Source: an uncultured Bacilli bacterium
Lineage (GTDB): Bacteria; Bacillota_I; Bacilli_A; RF39; UBA660
Direction of reading: 5' to 3'
Assembly (NCBI GenBank): GCA_944358225.1
Contig: CALVQP010000006.1
Coordinates: 1 to 24,796, forward strand
Length of the DNA stretch: 24,796 nt
This document shows, one piece after another, positions 14,339 through 22,497 of this stretch (its first letter is position 1; each line of letters begins with the position of its first letter). The notes under the pieces were generated by a model that worked only from the letters and a program-made list of their open reading frames with translations, made no database searches and was not told where the DNA came from. The position numbers and the translations under genes were made by a program.

Positions 14339-16570
14339 ATGAAGTGTGAATTTTGGGATGATTTTAAGGGAGAAAAGTGGAAAAATAGTGTAAATGTTGC
14401 TGATTTTATTAAAGAAAATTATACCGAATATAAGGGAGATGAATCTTTTTTAGAAGAACCAAGTGAAAAAACAAAAAAGGTATGGCATGTTTGTGAAGAA
14501 GCTTTAAAAGAAGAATTGAAAAAGGGAATTTTAGATGTCGAACTGAATATAGCATCTGGTATAAATAATTTTAAGCCAGGATATATTTGTCCTGAAGATG
14601 ATGTTATTGTTGGTTTGCAAACAGATGGTTTATTAAAAAGAATTGTTAACCCTTTTGGGGGCATGCGAATGGTTGTTTCAGCTTTAAAAGCATATGGTTA
14701 TGAAACAAGCGAGAGTATAAAAAAAGAATTTAAATATCGCAAAACGCATAATGAGGGGGTATTTGATGCTTATACAACAGATATTCGTAAGGCACGTCAT
14801 GCTGGATTAATAACGGGACTCCCTGATGCGTATGGACGAGGACGCATAATTGGTGATTATCGTCGCGTAGCCTTATATGGAATTGATTTTTTGATTGAAC
14901 AAAAACAAAAAGATTTATTAGCTAATGAAAAAGAGGAATTAACAGAATATAATATTCGTTTACGTGAAGAAATTAGCATGCAAATTAAGGCGCTAGACGA
15001 AATTAAAAAAATGGCTAAATCTTATAATTCTGATATTAGTATGCCGGCGAAAAATGCTAAAGAAGCAGTTCAATGGACTTATTTTGGATATTTAGCAGCT
15101 ATTAAAGAAAATAATGGGGCGGCTATGAGCTTAGGTCGTACATCTACTTTTTTAGATATTTATATAAATAGGGACTTAAAACGGAATATAATTACAGAAA
15201 AAGAAGCTCAAGAATTGATTGATCAGTTTATTATTAAATTACGTATGGCTAGACATTTACGTACACCAGATTATAATGAATTATTTGCTGGAGATCCTAC
15301 TTGGGTAACAGAAAGTATTGGAGGAATGCTTGATGAAACTCATTCTCTTGTTACAAAAACATCTTTTAGATATCTCCATACTTTAACTAATTTAAGTAGT
15401 GCACCAGAGCCAAATATGACTGTTTTATGGAGTGATAAATTACCTGATAATTTTAAAAAGTATTGTGCTAAAATGTCAATTAACACAGATGCTATTCAAT
15501 ATGAAAATGATGAATTAATGCGTCCAATTCATGGATTTGATTATGCTATAGCTTGCTGTGTATCTGCAATGACAGTGGGAAAACAAATGCAATTTTTTGG
15601 AGCACGTTGTAATTTGGCCAAAGCTTTACTTTATGCCATTACTGGTGGTGTTGATGAAGTTAAAAGAGAACTCGTAGTTGATGGTTTTGAAAAAATGACA
15701 GATGAATATTTAAATTATGATAAGGTTATGAAAGTTTATGATAAAATGCTTGATAAGGTTGCTAAAATTTATGTTGATGCTATGAATATAATTCATTTTA
15801 TGCATGATAAGTATGCCTATGAAGCAGGACAAATGGCTCTTCATGACACAGATCCTGAAAAACTAATGGCTTTTGGAATTGCTGGTTTATCGGTAGCAAT
15901 TGATTCATTATCAGCAATTAAATTTGCTAAAGTAAAACCAATTTATGATGAAGAGGGAATAGCTGTAGATTTTGTAACTGAGGGAGAATTTCCTAAATAC
16001 GGTAATGATGATGATAGAGTAGATGAAATAGGAATTGATTTAGTTCAAAGATTTTATAATAAGTTAAAATCTCATAAATTGTATAAAAATGCTAAACATA
16101 CTTTATCGGTATTAACGATTACGTCTAATGTTGTTTATGGTAAAAAAACAGGAACAACTCCTGATGGTAGGAAAGCTGGAGAACCGTTTGCACCTGGAGC
16201 AAATCCGATGCATGGAAGAGATTCTAGTGGAGCGTTGGCATCTTTAAATTCTGTTGCTAAAATTCCTTATTGTAATGTTTGTGAAGATGGAATTTCTAAT
16301 ACTTTTTCAATTATTCCAAAGGCCTTAGGACATAGTGCTGAAGAACGAGTAGAAAATTTAGTGAGTATTATGGATGGCTATTTTAAACAAGGTGCGCATC
16401 ATTTAAATGTCAATGTTTTAAATCGAGAAACTTTAGAAGATGCTATGGAAAATCCGGATAAATATCCAAATTTAACAATTAGAGTTTCTGGTTATGCTGT
16501 TAGATTTAATCGTTTATCAAGGGAACAACAACTAGAAGTAATAAGTAGAACTTTTCACGGGACTATTTAA
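14339..16570 (+). CDS. pflB: Formate C-acetyltransferase (pyruvate formate-lyase)
   Basis: 743 residues, close to the 760 of Escherichia coli PflB. It converts pyruvate and CoA to acetyl-CoA and formate under anaerobic conditions using a glycyl radical. The catalytic cysteine pair is C406-C407 (YAIACCVSAM). The glycyl-radical loop is RVSGYAVRF, with G718 the radical site. MRMVVSALKAYGY, ARHAGLITGLPDAYGRGRIIGDYRRVALYG and VYGKKTGTTPDGRKAGEPFAPGANPMHGRD are the PFL type rather than glycerol or diol dehydratase type. It carries its own promoter and overlaps pflA by one base (TAATG). It marks an oxygen-sensitive fermentative metabolism. This pair is not in the corresponding Bacillus region. Confidence 0.98.
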   Translation: MKCEFWDDFKGEKWKNSVNVADFIKENYTEYKGDESFLEEPSEKTKKVWHVCEEALKEELKKGILDVELNIASGINNFKPGYICPEDDVIVGLQTDGLLKRIVNPFGGMRMVVSALKAYGYETSESIKKEFKYRKTHNEGVFDAYTTDIRKARHAGLITGLPDAYGRGRIIGDYRRVALYGIDFLIEQKQKDLLANEKEELTEYNIRLREEISMQIKALDEIKKMAKSYNSDISMPAKNAKEAVQWTYFGYLAAIKENNGAAMSLGRTSTFLDIYINRDLKRNIITEKEAQELIDQFIIKLRMARHLRTPDYNELFAGDPTWVTESIGGMLDETHSLVTKTSFRYLHTLTNLSSAPEPNMTVLWSDKLPDNFKKYCAKMSINTDAIQYENDELMRPIHGFDYAIACCVSAMTVGKQMQFFGARCNLAKALLYAITGGVDEVKRELVVDGFEKMTDEYLNYDKVMKVYDKMLDKVAKIYVDAMNIIHFMHDKYAYEAGQMALHDTDPEKLMAFGIAGLSVAIDSLSAIKFAKVKPIYDEEGIAVDFVTEGEFPKYGNDDDRVDEIGIDLVQRFYNKLKSHKLYKNAKHTLSVLTITSNVVYGKKTGTTPDGRKAGEPFAPGANPMHGRDSSGALASLNSVAKIPYCNVCEDGISNTFSIIPKALGHSAEERVENLVSIMDGYFKQGAHHLNVNVLNRETLEDAMENPDKYPNLTIRVSGYAVRFNRLSREQQLEVISRTFHGTI

Positions 16571-17289
16571 TGATAGGATATTATTCTAGTTTAGAGCCAA
16601 TGGGCTTAGTTGATGGGCCTGGTTTAAGATATGTAGTGTTTTTACAAGGGTGTAAATTGAGATGTCTTTACTGTCATAATCCGGAAACATGGAAATTAAA
16701 GGAAGGTAAAGTTATCACAAGTGAAGAGTTACTACATAAAATATTGAGATATAAAAACTATTATAAAAATGGTGGTGTTACTTTTAGTGGTGGTGAACCA
16801 TTATTACAAAGTGAGTTTTTGATTGATATTTTAAAAAAATGTAAGGAAAATAATTTACATACAGCTATAGATACCTCTGGGGTTGGAAATGGCAATTATG
16901 AAGAAATATTAAAATATGTTGATTTAATTATTTTGGATATTAAAGCTATTGATGAAGAAAAATATAGTTATATAACTAAAGCTAAAATGAATGAATTTTC
17001 TAAATTTTTAGCTATTGCTCAAAAGATGCAGAATCCATTTTGGCTTAGAACGGTTATAGTTCCTGGTTTTAATGATACCAAAGAAGATATTTTAAATTTA
17101 AGTAAGTTTGTAAAAAAAATAGATAATGTGAAAAAAGTAGAGTTGTTAGCTTATCACTTATTTGGAGTAGATAAATATAAAGAGCTAGGTATTGATTATC
17201 CACTTGAGGGGATAAAACCTATGGATGAAGATAATTTATTAGAATTACAAAATTATTTAAATAGTTTAATTTCAAATGACGATAAGTAA
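16570..17289 (+). CDS. pflA: Pyruvate formate-lyase activating enzyme
   Basis: 239 residues, radical-SAM enzyme that abstracts hydrogen from the PflB glycine. The [4Fe-4S] motif is C28-KLR-C32-LY-C35, followed by HNPETW; GGVTFSGGEPLLQ is the SAM-binding GGE region. The N-terminal SLEPMGLVDGPGLRYVVFLQG is typical of PflA. Length and lack of an extra ferredoxin insert fit PflA rather than activases of dehydratase-type glycyl radical enzymes. Translationally coupled to pflB by the TAATG overlap. The operon ends at a strong terminator. Confidence 0.97.
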   Translation: MIGYYSSLEPMGLVDGPGLRYVVFLQGCKLRCLYCHNPETWKLKEGKVITSEELLHKILRYKNYYKNGGVTFSGGEPLLQSEFLIDILKKCKENNLHTAIDTSGVGNGNYEEILKYVDLIILDIKAIDEEKYSYITKAKMNEFSKFLAIAQKMQNPFWLRTVIVPGFNDTKEDILNLSKFVKKIDNVKKVELLAYHLFGVDKYKELGIDYPLEGIKPMDEDNLLELQNYLNSLISNDDK

Positions 17290-17314
17290 AGAAAAAGAAT
17301 TAGATGATAAGATT

Positions 17315-17341
17315 AGTACACAGTATTTGTGTACTTTTTTA
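17315..17341 (+). terminator. Rho-independent terminator after pflA
   Basis: AGTACACA (17315-17322), loop GTATT, TGTGTACT (17328-17335), then a T run. Eight perfect base pairs. Confidence 0.88.
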
Positions 17342-17382
17342 ATATATAAAATCATAAAATTTTATTTTCTTTTTATATGCTA

Positions 17383-17411
17383 TTGACTTCTATTAAAAGG
17401 TGTAATAGAAT
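17383..17411 (+). promoter_or_regulatory. Sigma-A-type promoter for htpG
   Basis: TTGACT (17383-17388), 17-base spacer, TAGAAT (17406-17411). The predicted start near 17418 falls inside the CIRCE element. Confidence 0.78.
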
Positions 17412-17415
17412 TTAA

Positions 17416-17442
17416 TTAGCACATAAGTTCTATAAGTGCTAA
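17416..17442. promoter_or_regulatory. CIRCE operator (HrcA-binding) at htpG
   Basis: TTAGCACAT, nine-base spacer AAGTTCTAT, AAGTGCTAA. This is the CIRCE layout TTAGCACTC-N9-GAGTGCTAA with the outer seven bases of each arm intact and the inner two changed. It sits at the predicted transcription start and runs into the ribosome site, the normal CIRCE placement. HrcA repression relieved by heat or unfolded protein is inferred. Confidence 0.87.
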
Positions 17443-17455
17443 AGGAGATGGGTTG

Positions 17456-19321
17456 ATGAAAAAGCAATTTAAAGCTGAGTCTAAAAGACTTATGGAATTA
17501 ATGATTAATTCAATTTATACTAATAAAGAAATATTTTTAAGAGAAATTATTTCTAATGCTAGTGATGCAATAGATAAGTTACATTATCGATCTTTAACGG
17601 ATAAAAGTGTAAAAATAAAAAAAGAGGATTTTGCAATAGATATTAAAATAGATAAAGAATCTCGTAGTTTGATTATTAGCGATAATGGAATTGGAATGAC
17701 TAAAGAAGAATTAGAAAATAACTTAGGAACAATTGCCAAAAGTGGTTCTTTTGATTTTAAAAATAGTAACGAAAAACAAAAAGATATTGATATAATTGGT
17801 CAATTTGGTGTTGGTTTTTATTCAGCGTTTATGGTAGCTTCGGCTGTTAAAGTGGTTTCTAAATCATTTGAAAGTAAAGAAGCTTATGCGTGGACTTCTG
17901 AGGGAATTGATGGATATAGTATTGAAGAAGCTGAAAGAGAAGGTTATGGAACCGATGTTATTTTAACTATTAAAGATGGGGAAGAATTTAATAATTATTT
18001 AGAGACATATAATATTCAAAGTTTAATAAAAAAATATTCTGATTATATTACTTACCCAATTAAAATGGAAGTAACAAAAAGTCGTTTAAAAGAGGGAAGT
18101 AAAGATGAGTATGAAGAATATAAAGAAATTGAAATAATTAATAGTATGGTTCCTTTATGGAAAAGAAATAAAAAAGATATTAAAGAAGAGGAATATAATA
18201 CTTTTTATTCTGATAAATTTTTTGATTATGAAATTCCTTTAGCTCATATTCATACGGCTGCTGAGGGAACGATTGAGTATAATTCTTTGTTATATATACC
18301 TTCACATGCAGCGTATGATTATTATTCTAAAGATTATGAAAAAGGCTTGCAGTTATATTCTAATGGCGTTTTGATTATGGAAAAGTGTGCAGATTTATTG
18401 CCAGATTATTTTAGTTTTGTTAAAGGTGTTGTTGATTCCCCGGATTTATCTTTAAATATTTCTAGGGAAATCTTACAACAAAATAGAGTGTTAAAAACTA
18501 TTGCTAATAATATTGAAACAAAAATAAAAAAAGAATTATTAGATATGCAACAAAATAAAGAAGAAGATTATTTGAAATTTTATAAAGCTTTTGGAATGCA
18601 GTTAAAAGTTGGTATTTATAATGATTTTGGAATAAATAAAGATAAGTTACAAGATTTATTAATGTTTTATTCTTCTAAAGAAGAAAAGATGGTAACTTTG
18701 AAAGATTATCTACAAAGAAATAAGGATTATAAGGATATTTATTATGCTTGTGGTCAAACTGTTGAACAAACGCTTATGTTACCGCAAGTAGAGGCTTTAG
18801 TTGATCAAAATAAAGAAGTGTTAATATGCACTGATTATGTGGATGAATTTGTTTTTAAAACCTTAGGAAAGTATGAAGAAAAGGAATTTAAAAATGTTTG
18901 TTCTGATAAAATTGATTTAGATACAAAGGAAGAAAAAGAAAAATTAGAAAAGAAAAATAAAAAAGCTAAAAGCATGTTTAGTTTTATGAAAGAAAATATT
19001 GAAGTTAAAGATATTAGATATACAAATAAATTAAAAAATCATCCTGTATGTTTAACTTCGGAAGGCGAAATTTCTGTAGAAATGGAAAAAGTCTTAAATT
19101 CTATGCCAAATGCCGAAGAAGTTAGTGCTGATAAGGTTTTAGAGATTAATGAAAATCATCCGATAGCTAAACAATTGGAAAAGCTTTACAAAGAAGATAA
19201 AGATACTTTAAAAGATTACACTAAAATTCTATATGCTCAGGCTAGACTAATTGAAGGTTTGCCAGTAGAAAATCCTACCGAAGTAACAAATTTAATTTGT
19301 GATATGTTAAGTAAGAAATAA
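17456..19321 (+). CDS. htpG: Chaperone HtpG (Hsp90)
   Basis: 621 residues, normal for HtpG. ATP-dependent cytoplasmic chaperone dimer. The GHKL ATP site is complete: E30, N34 and D37 in REIISNASDAIDKL, DNGIGM (76-81), and GQFGVGFYSAF (115-125) as the lid/N3 box. The middle domain shows HIHTAAEGTIEYNSLLYIP and the NISREILQQNRVLKTI client/ATP-sensing segment, with its catalytic Arg. The C-terminal dimerisation domain ends at LICDMLSKK. I chose ATG 17456, with AAAGGAG eight bases upstream; TTG 17453 is possible but too close. It is preceded by a CIRCE operator, suggesting HrcA control; Bacillus htpG is not under HrcA. The stop lies within a terminator stem. Confidence 0.98.
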   Translation: MKKQFKAESKRLMELMINSIYTNKEIFLREIISNASDAIDKLHYRSLTDKSVKIKKEDFAIDIKIDKESRSLIISDNGIGMTKEELENNLGTIAKSGSFDFKNSNEKQKDIDIIGQFGVGFYSAFMVASAVKVVSKSFESKEAYAWTSEGIDGYSIEEAEREGYGTDVILTIKDGEEFNNYLETYNIQSLIKKYSDYITYPIKMEVTKSRLKEGSKDEYEEYKEIEIINSMVPLWKRNKKDIKEEEYNTFYSDKFFDYEIPLAHIHTAAEGTIEYNSLLYIPSHAAYDYYSKDYEKGLQLYSNGVLIMEKCADLLPDYFSFVKGVVDSPDLSLNISREILQQNRVLKTIANNIETKIKKELLDMQQNKEEDYLKFYKAFGMQLKVGIYNDFGINKDKLQDLLMFYSSKEEKMVTLKDYLQRNKDYKDIYYACGQTVEQTLMLPQVEALVDQNKEVLICTDYVDEFVFKTLGKYEEKEFKNVCSDKIDLDTKEEKEKLEKKNKKAKSMFSFMKENIEVKDIRYTNKLKNHPVCLTSEGEISVEMEKVLNSMPNAEEVSADKVLEINENHPIAKQLEKLYKEDKDTLKDYTKILYAQARLIEGLPVENPTEVTNLICDMLSKK

Positions 19322-19345
19322 GATACTTTTATTCTTACTTTTTTT
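19310..19345 (+). terminator. Rho-independent terminator after htpG
   Basis: AGTAAGAAATAA (19310-19321) pairs with TTATTCTTACT (19329-19339) with one bulged A, then a T run. The stem includes the htpG stop codon. Confidence 0.78.
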
Positions 19346-19375
19346 ATGGTATGTTAATTTTGTATGGTGATATTA

Positions 19376-20158
19376 ATGGAAAAATTTAAACATAAAAAAA
19401 GTTTAGGACAAAATTTTTTAAAAGATGAAAAAGTCTTAAATGATATAGTAAATGCTATTGATTTGCAAGAAGATGATTTAGTTATTGAAATCGGTCCGGG
19501 TCAGGGAGCATTAACTAAAAAACTTAAAGAAAAAAACGTAAATTTACTTTGTTATGAAGTCGATTTTAGAACTAAAGATTATTTAAAAAAATTGGAAGAT
19601 GAAAAAACTAAAATAATATATCAGGATTTTTTACAAAGTGATATTTTAAAGGATATTAGTCATATTAAATATCAAAATTTATACATTATAGCTAATTTAC
19701 CTTATTATATAACTACTCCGATTATAAAAAAGATTATTGATTCTAAACTTTGTGTTAAAGCTATGTGTTTGATGGTGCAAAAAGAAGTTGCTCTTCGTTT
19801 TAGTGCGAAGGTTGGTTCAAAAGATTATAACTCTTTGACCATTTATTTAAATTATTATTTTGATATAACAAAACTAATTGATGTAAAAAATACTTGTTTT
19901 GATCCTGTGCCAAAAGTTGATAGTGCAGTAGTAAAATTTGTAGCTAAAAAAAATAATTATATGGTAAAAAATGAGGAGTTCTTTTTCACTTTTGTAAGGG
20001 ATGCTTTTAGACAAAAACGTAAAAATTTAAGGAATAATCTCAAAAATTATGATTTAGTTAAAATAGATGAAATATTAAAAAAATATGGACTATCTTTGCA
20101 AAAAAGAGCAGAAGAAGTTCCTATAGAAGTGTTTATTGACTTGGCAAATACTTTATAA
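19376..20158 (+). CDS. rsmA: 16S rRNA dimethyladenosine transferase RsmA/KsgA
   Basis: 260 residues. It dimethylates A1518 and A1519 in helix 45 of 16S rRNA during small-subunit maturation; loss gives kasugamycin resistance in known species. Visible: KKSLGQNFLKD (7-17), SAM motif VIEIGPGQGALTKKL (36-50), acidic E61, catalytic NLPYYITTPII (107-117), and FxPxPKVDSAVV (FDPVPKVDSAVV), then the C-terminal helical domain (FRQKRKNLRNNL). ATG 19376 has GGTGA close upstream and gives the canonical KHKKSLGQNF start. ATG 19364 would add MVIL without a ribosome site. ksgA-yabG-veg order is shared with Bacillus, but rnmV, normally before ksgA, is missing and a leucine-rich-repeat gene sits between ksgA and yabG. 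Confidence 0.97.
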   Translation: MEKFKHKKSLGQNFLKDEKVLNDIVNAIDLQEDDLVIEIGPGQGALTKKLKEKNVNLLCYEVDFRTKDYLKKLEDEKTKIIYQDFLQSDILKDISHIKYQNLYIIANLPYYITTPIIKKIIDSKLCVKAMCLMVQKEVALRFSAKVGSKDYNSLTIYLNYYFDITKLIDVKNTCFDPVPKVDSAVVKFVAKKNNYMVKNEEFFFTFVRDAFRQKRKNLRNNLKNYDLVKIDEILKKYGLSLQKRAEEVPIEVFIDLANTL

Positions 20159-20159
20159 G

Positions 20160-20188
20160 TTGCTTTAATTAAGTGATTATTATATAAT
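20160..20188 (+). promoter_or_regulatory. Sigma-A-type promoter for the leucine-rich-repeat gene
   Basis: TTGCTT (20160-20165), 17-base spacer, TATAAT (20183-20188). It starts two bases after the rsmA stop. The leader contains CCCTGAGGGG, a small hairpin that could hide the ribosome site GAGGGG (20198-20203). Confidence 0.65.
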
Positions 20189-20216
20189 ATGCACCCTGAG
20201 GGGATGATTTTTAAAT

Positions 20217-21494
20217 ATGGATATTAATACATTAACTAATGATTATTTAGTTTTTAATAATGATTTAAAATATTTAAATGCTTTATATGATGAGTCGCTA
20301 AAGCAGGCAAAGATTCTTATTCTTCCAGCTCACTTAGTCAGTATAGGTACAGAATCTTTTAAGGCTTTTAAAAATTTATTTCAAGTTGTTTTTCCAAGTG
20401 ATTTAAAAACTATTGGATCATATGCTTTTTTTAATTGTGTTAAATTAAAAATGGTAGATCTTGCTAATACTACGGTAACTGATATAAAAACAGGAGCATT
20501 TTCTTGCTGTAACATAGAGTATATTAAATTAAGTAGTACTTTAAAAACTATAGGAGTTGATGCTTTTGCAAATAATATACTATCATATTTAAATTTGCCT
20601 TTGAGTGTAGAAAAAATTTGTCCTTATAGTTTTAAAGATTGTATGAATTTAGAAAAAGTAGATTGCTCTATCAATACACATGTTGCATCTCATAGTTTTG
20701 AAAATTGTATATCTTTAAGAATGATTAACTTTTATAATCAAAATAATGACTTAGAATATAGTGTTCAATTATCTAAAAATGAGTATATAAAAAATGTTGA
20801 GTCTATTTTAAATGGGGTAATAATAACAAGTTATAATCCCTCAACTTTAGCACATACTATTTATATTTATTGTAATAATAAAGAATATATTTATAATGAT
20901 GTTTTTACAATTAAAGAAGATTTAAGTAATTTATTAAAGAATGACAATGATATTAAAACATTTAATGAAGCATGTAAACTTTTAAATAATGAACAAATTA
21001 AAGATGTGTATGTTTCTTATTTTGGTACAAACTTAGAAAAGTTAGAAAATTTTATTAATAATTATGCATTATATCAGGAATTATGTCTTGAGTATTGTCT
21101 AAATGATCAACTTAAGATAATAGCTTTGTTAGATGAATTGGGAACCTTTAATGAGAATAGTTTTATGTTGAAATATTTAGAATTACTTTGTGATATAAAA
21201 AGCTTAGATGTAAAGATGTATATTATAAAGTATTTAGAGGCTTATAAAGAAATTGATATGGTAAGAAAGAGTCAATTATTATGTCAGATAGATTTCAATA
21301 AAATAGCAAAACAAAGAGAAATAATTGATAATTTGATGAAAATACCAGAAATGTCTGATTATTTAGATGAGATATTAATAATGCTTTCTAACTATAATTA
21401 TAATATTTTAGATTATGAAACTTCTTTATTAAATTTAAGTACATTAGTTAATAATTCTATTTCTAAAAATTATTTGTCCAGGGTATTTGTATGA
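20217..21494 (+). CDS. BspA-type leucine-rich-repeat protein, cytoplasmic, function unknown
   Basis: 425 residues. The N-terminal part (about 34-175) holds five to six LRR_5/BspA-like repeats with the pattern LP..L..IG..aF..c..L..v.fP: SIGTESFKAFKNLFQVVFPS, TIGSYAFFNCVKLKMVDLA, DIKTGAFSCCNIEYIKLSS, TIGVDAFANNILSYLNLPL, KICPYSFKDCMNLEKVDCS and VASHSFENCISLRMINF. The C-terminal 250 residues are predicted helical, without a recognised domain. No signal peptide, membrane segment or sorting motif is visible, unlike most BspA proteins, which are exported. ATG 20217 is the first start after an in-frame stop; the ribosome site GAGGGG is 13 bases away, which is long. Base usage matches the neighbours, so recent transfer is not evident. 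It is the only clearly non-core gene here. Function is not assigned. Confidence 0.78.
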   Translation: MDINTLTNDYLVFNNDLKYLNALYDESLKQAKILILPAHLVSIGTESFKAFKNLFQVVFPSDLKTIGSYAFFNCVKLKMVDLANTTVTDIKTGAFSCCNIEYIKLSSTLKTIGVDAFANNILSYLNLPLSVEKICPYSFKDCMNLEKVDCSINTHVASHSFENCISLRMINFYNQNNDLEYSVQLSKNEYIKNVESILNGVIITSYNPSTLAHTIYIYCNNKEYIYNDVFTIKEDLSNLLKNDNDIKTFNEACKLLNNEQIKDVYVSYFGTNLEKLENFINNYALYQELCLEYCLNDQLKIIALLDELGTFNENSFMLKYLELLCDIKSLDVKMYIIKYLEAYKEIDMVRKSQLLCQIDFNKIAKQREIIDNLMKIPEMSDYLDEILIMLSNYNYNILDYETSLLNLSTLVNNSISKNYLSRVFV

Positions 21495-21649
21495 TAGTAA
21501 AAATGAAGGATATTATAGAGTGATGGAATGCGGTGGATAGTTTTGAGTTAACAAAAGATAACTATAAAGATTTTCAAGAATATAAATTTGTATTTAAAAA
21601 GTGCCAAGATGGCATTTATTATTTTGAAAAAGCTGAGTTAAGTAATTAA
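21491..21649 (+). pseudogene. Small ORF interrupted by an in-frame TGA
   Basis: An ATG overlaps the preceding stop (ATGA, 21491-21494) and opens MIVKMKDIIE, then TGA at 21521-21523. The same frame then continues without stops for 41 codons, giving WNAVDSFELTKDNYKDF, then QEYKFVFKKCQDGIYYFEKAELSN, to TAA at 21647-21649. The residue mix looks protein-like. A GTG at 21533 could start a 38-residue product, but no good ribosome site precedes it. TGA is a real stop in nearby genes, so reading it as Trp is unlikely. It is either a decayed small gene coupled to the leucine-rich-repeat gene, or chance. No homologue recognised. Confidence 0.35.
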
Positions 21650-21655
21650 TAAATT

Positions 21656-21676
21656 ATTTTAACCCATAGTTAAAAT
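21656..21676. promoter_or_regulatory. Perfect inverted repeat over the -35 of yabG
   Basis: ATTTTAAC, loop CCATA, GTTAAAAT: eight paired bases. No T run follows on the + strand, so it is a poor terminator. It overlaps the putative yabG -35, which suggests an operator. Confidence 0.45.
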
Positions 21677-21687
21677 CATCATATAAT
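21659..21687 (+). promoter_or_regulatory. Putative promoter for yabG
   Basis: TTAACC (21659-21664), 17-base spacer, TATAAT (21682-21687). The predicted start near 21694 gives a leader of about 11 bases beginning with the ribosome site GGTGA, like tatD. In Bacillus yabG is sigma-K-dependent; no sigma-K pattern was recognised here. Confidence 0.5.
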
Positions 21688-21704
21688 ATTATGGTGATTT
21701 TTAT

Positions 21705-22487
21705 ATGAATATCAAAAAGGGTGATTATGTAACACGAAAAAGTTACAATAATGATACAACTTTTTTAGTTATAAACGTGAAAAATAATATTTATTATTTA
21801 AAAGGTGTTGATGTAAGACTTTATGCTGATAGTTACTTAAACGATTTAGTTAAAGTTAAAAAACCGGTAAATTTAAATGATGAAAAATTTATAACTGAGG
21901 TTAAAGACGAATTGTTGATGGATAGAAGTGACTTTTTCTTTTTACCACCGAAGCTTTTGCATATTGATGGGGATAGTTCTTACTTAGAAAGATGTTTAAA
22001 TTTTTATAAGGAGGCTAATGTCTTAGCGATTGGTAAAAATATAGAAGAAAAAAATATTGCTTCAGAGTTACCTGCATTACTGGAAGAAATTAAACCAGAT
22101 ATAGTAATAATTACCGGTCATGATGCGTATTATAGAAAAAAAGGGGATATTAAAGACATACATAATTATAAGAATACCGAAAATTTTGTTAAAGCTGTAA
22201 ATGTTGCCCGAAAATATGAAAAAAGTCATGAAAAATTAGTTATTATTGCTGGAGCTTGCCAAAGTAACTATGAAGAATTAATTAAAGCGGGAGCAAATTT
22301 TGCTTCTAGTCCTAAGCGTGTCAATATCCATGCTTTAGATCCGGCTATTATTGCCTTAACTTTAGCTTTAACTGAGCGTGGTAAAGAAATCGATTTAGTA
22401 TCAATGTTAGCTAAAACAAAATACGGCAAAGATGGAATGGGAGGTATAAAAAGTACAGGTTTAATGTATGTAGGATATCCTAGATAG
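21705..22487 (+). CDS. yabG: Sporulation-specific protease YabG
   Basis: 260 residues, shorter than the roughly 290 of Bacillus. YabG is a cysteine protease of the mother cell that trims coat proteins such as SpoIVA; in Clostridioides it processes germination proteins. Family segments are clear: GDYVTRKSYNNDTTFLVI with the small barrel-like N-terminus, LLHIDGDSSYLERCLNFY (84-101), DIVIITGHDAYYRKKGD (132-148), ARKYEKSHEKLVIIAGACQSNYEELIKAGANFASSPKRVNIHALDP (168-213), and GGIKSTGLMYVGYP. H139 and C185 are the likely catalytic pair (inferred from conserved GHD and GACQS). The yabG-veg pair is conserved in spore formers. GGTGA seven bases before ATG 21705 sets the start. Confidence 0.95.
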   Translation: MNIKKGDYVTRKSYNNDTTFLVINVKNNIYYLKGVDVRLYADSYLNDLVKVKKPVNLNDEKFITEVKDELLMDRSDFFFLPPKLLHIDGDSSYLERCLNFYKEANVLAIGKNIEEKNIASELPALLEEIKPDIVIITGHDAYYRKKGDIKDIHNYKNTENFVKAVNVARKYEKSHEKLVIIAGACQSNYEELIKAGANFASSPKRVNIHALDPAIIALTLALTERGKEIDLVSMLAKTKYGKDGMGGIKSTGLMYVGYPR

Positions 22488-22497
22488 GGGGACTTTA

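Noticed and set aside
21521..21523. TGA read as tryptophan (Mollicutes code)
   Set aside because: recR, ricT and the leucine-rich-repeat gene end in TGA exactly where their families end, and Trp is encoded by TGG throughout.
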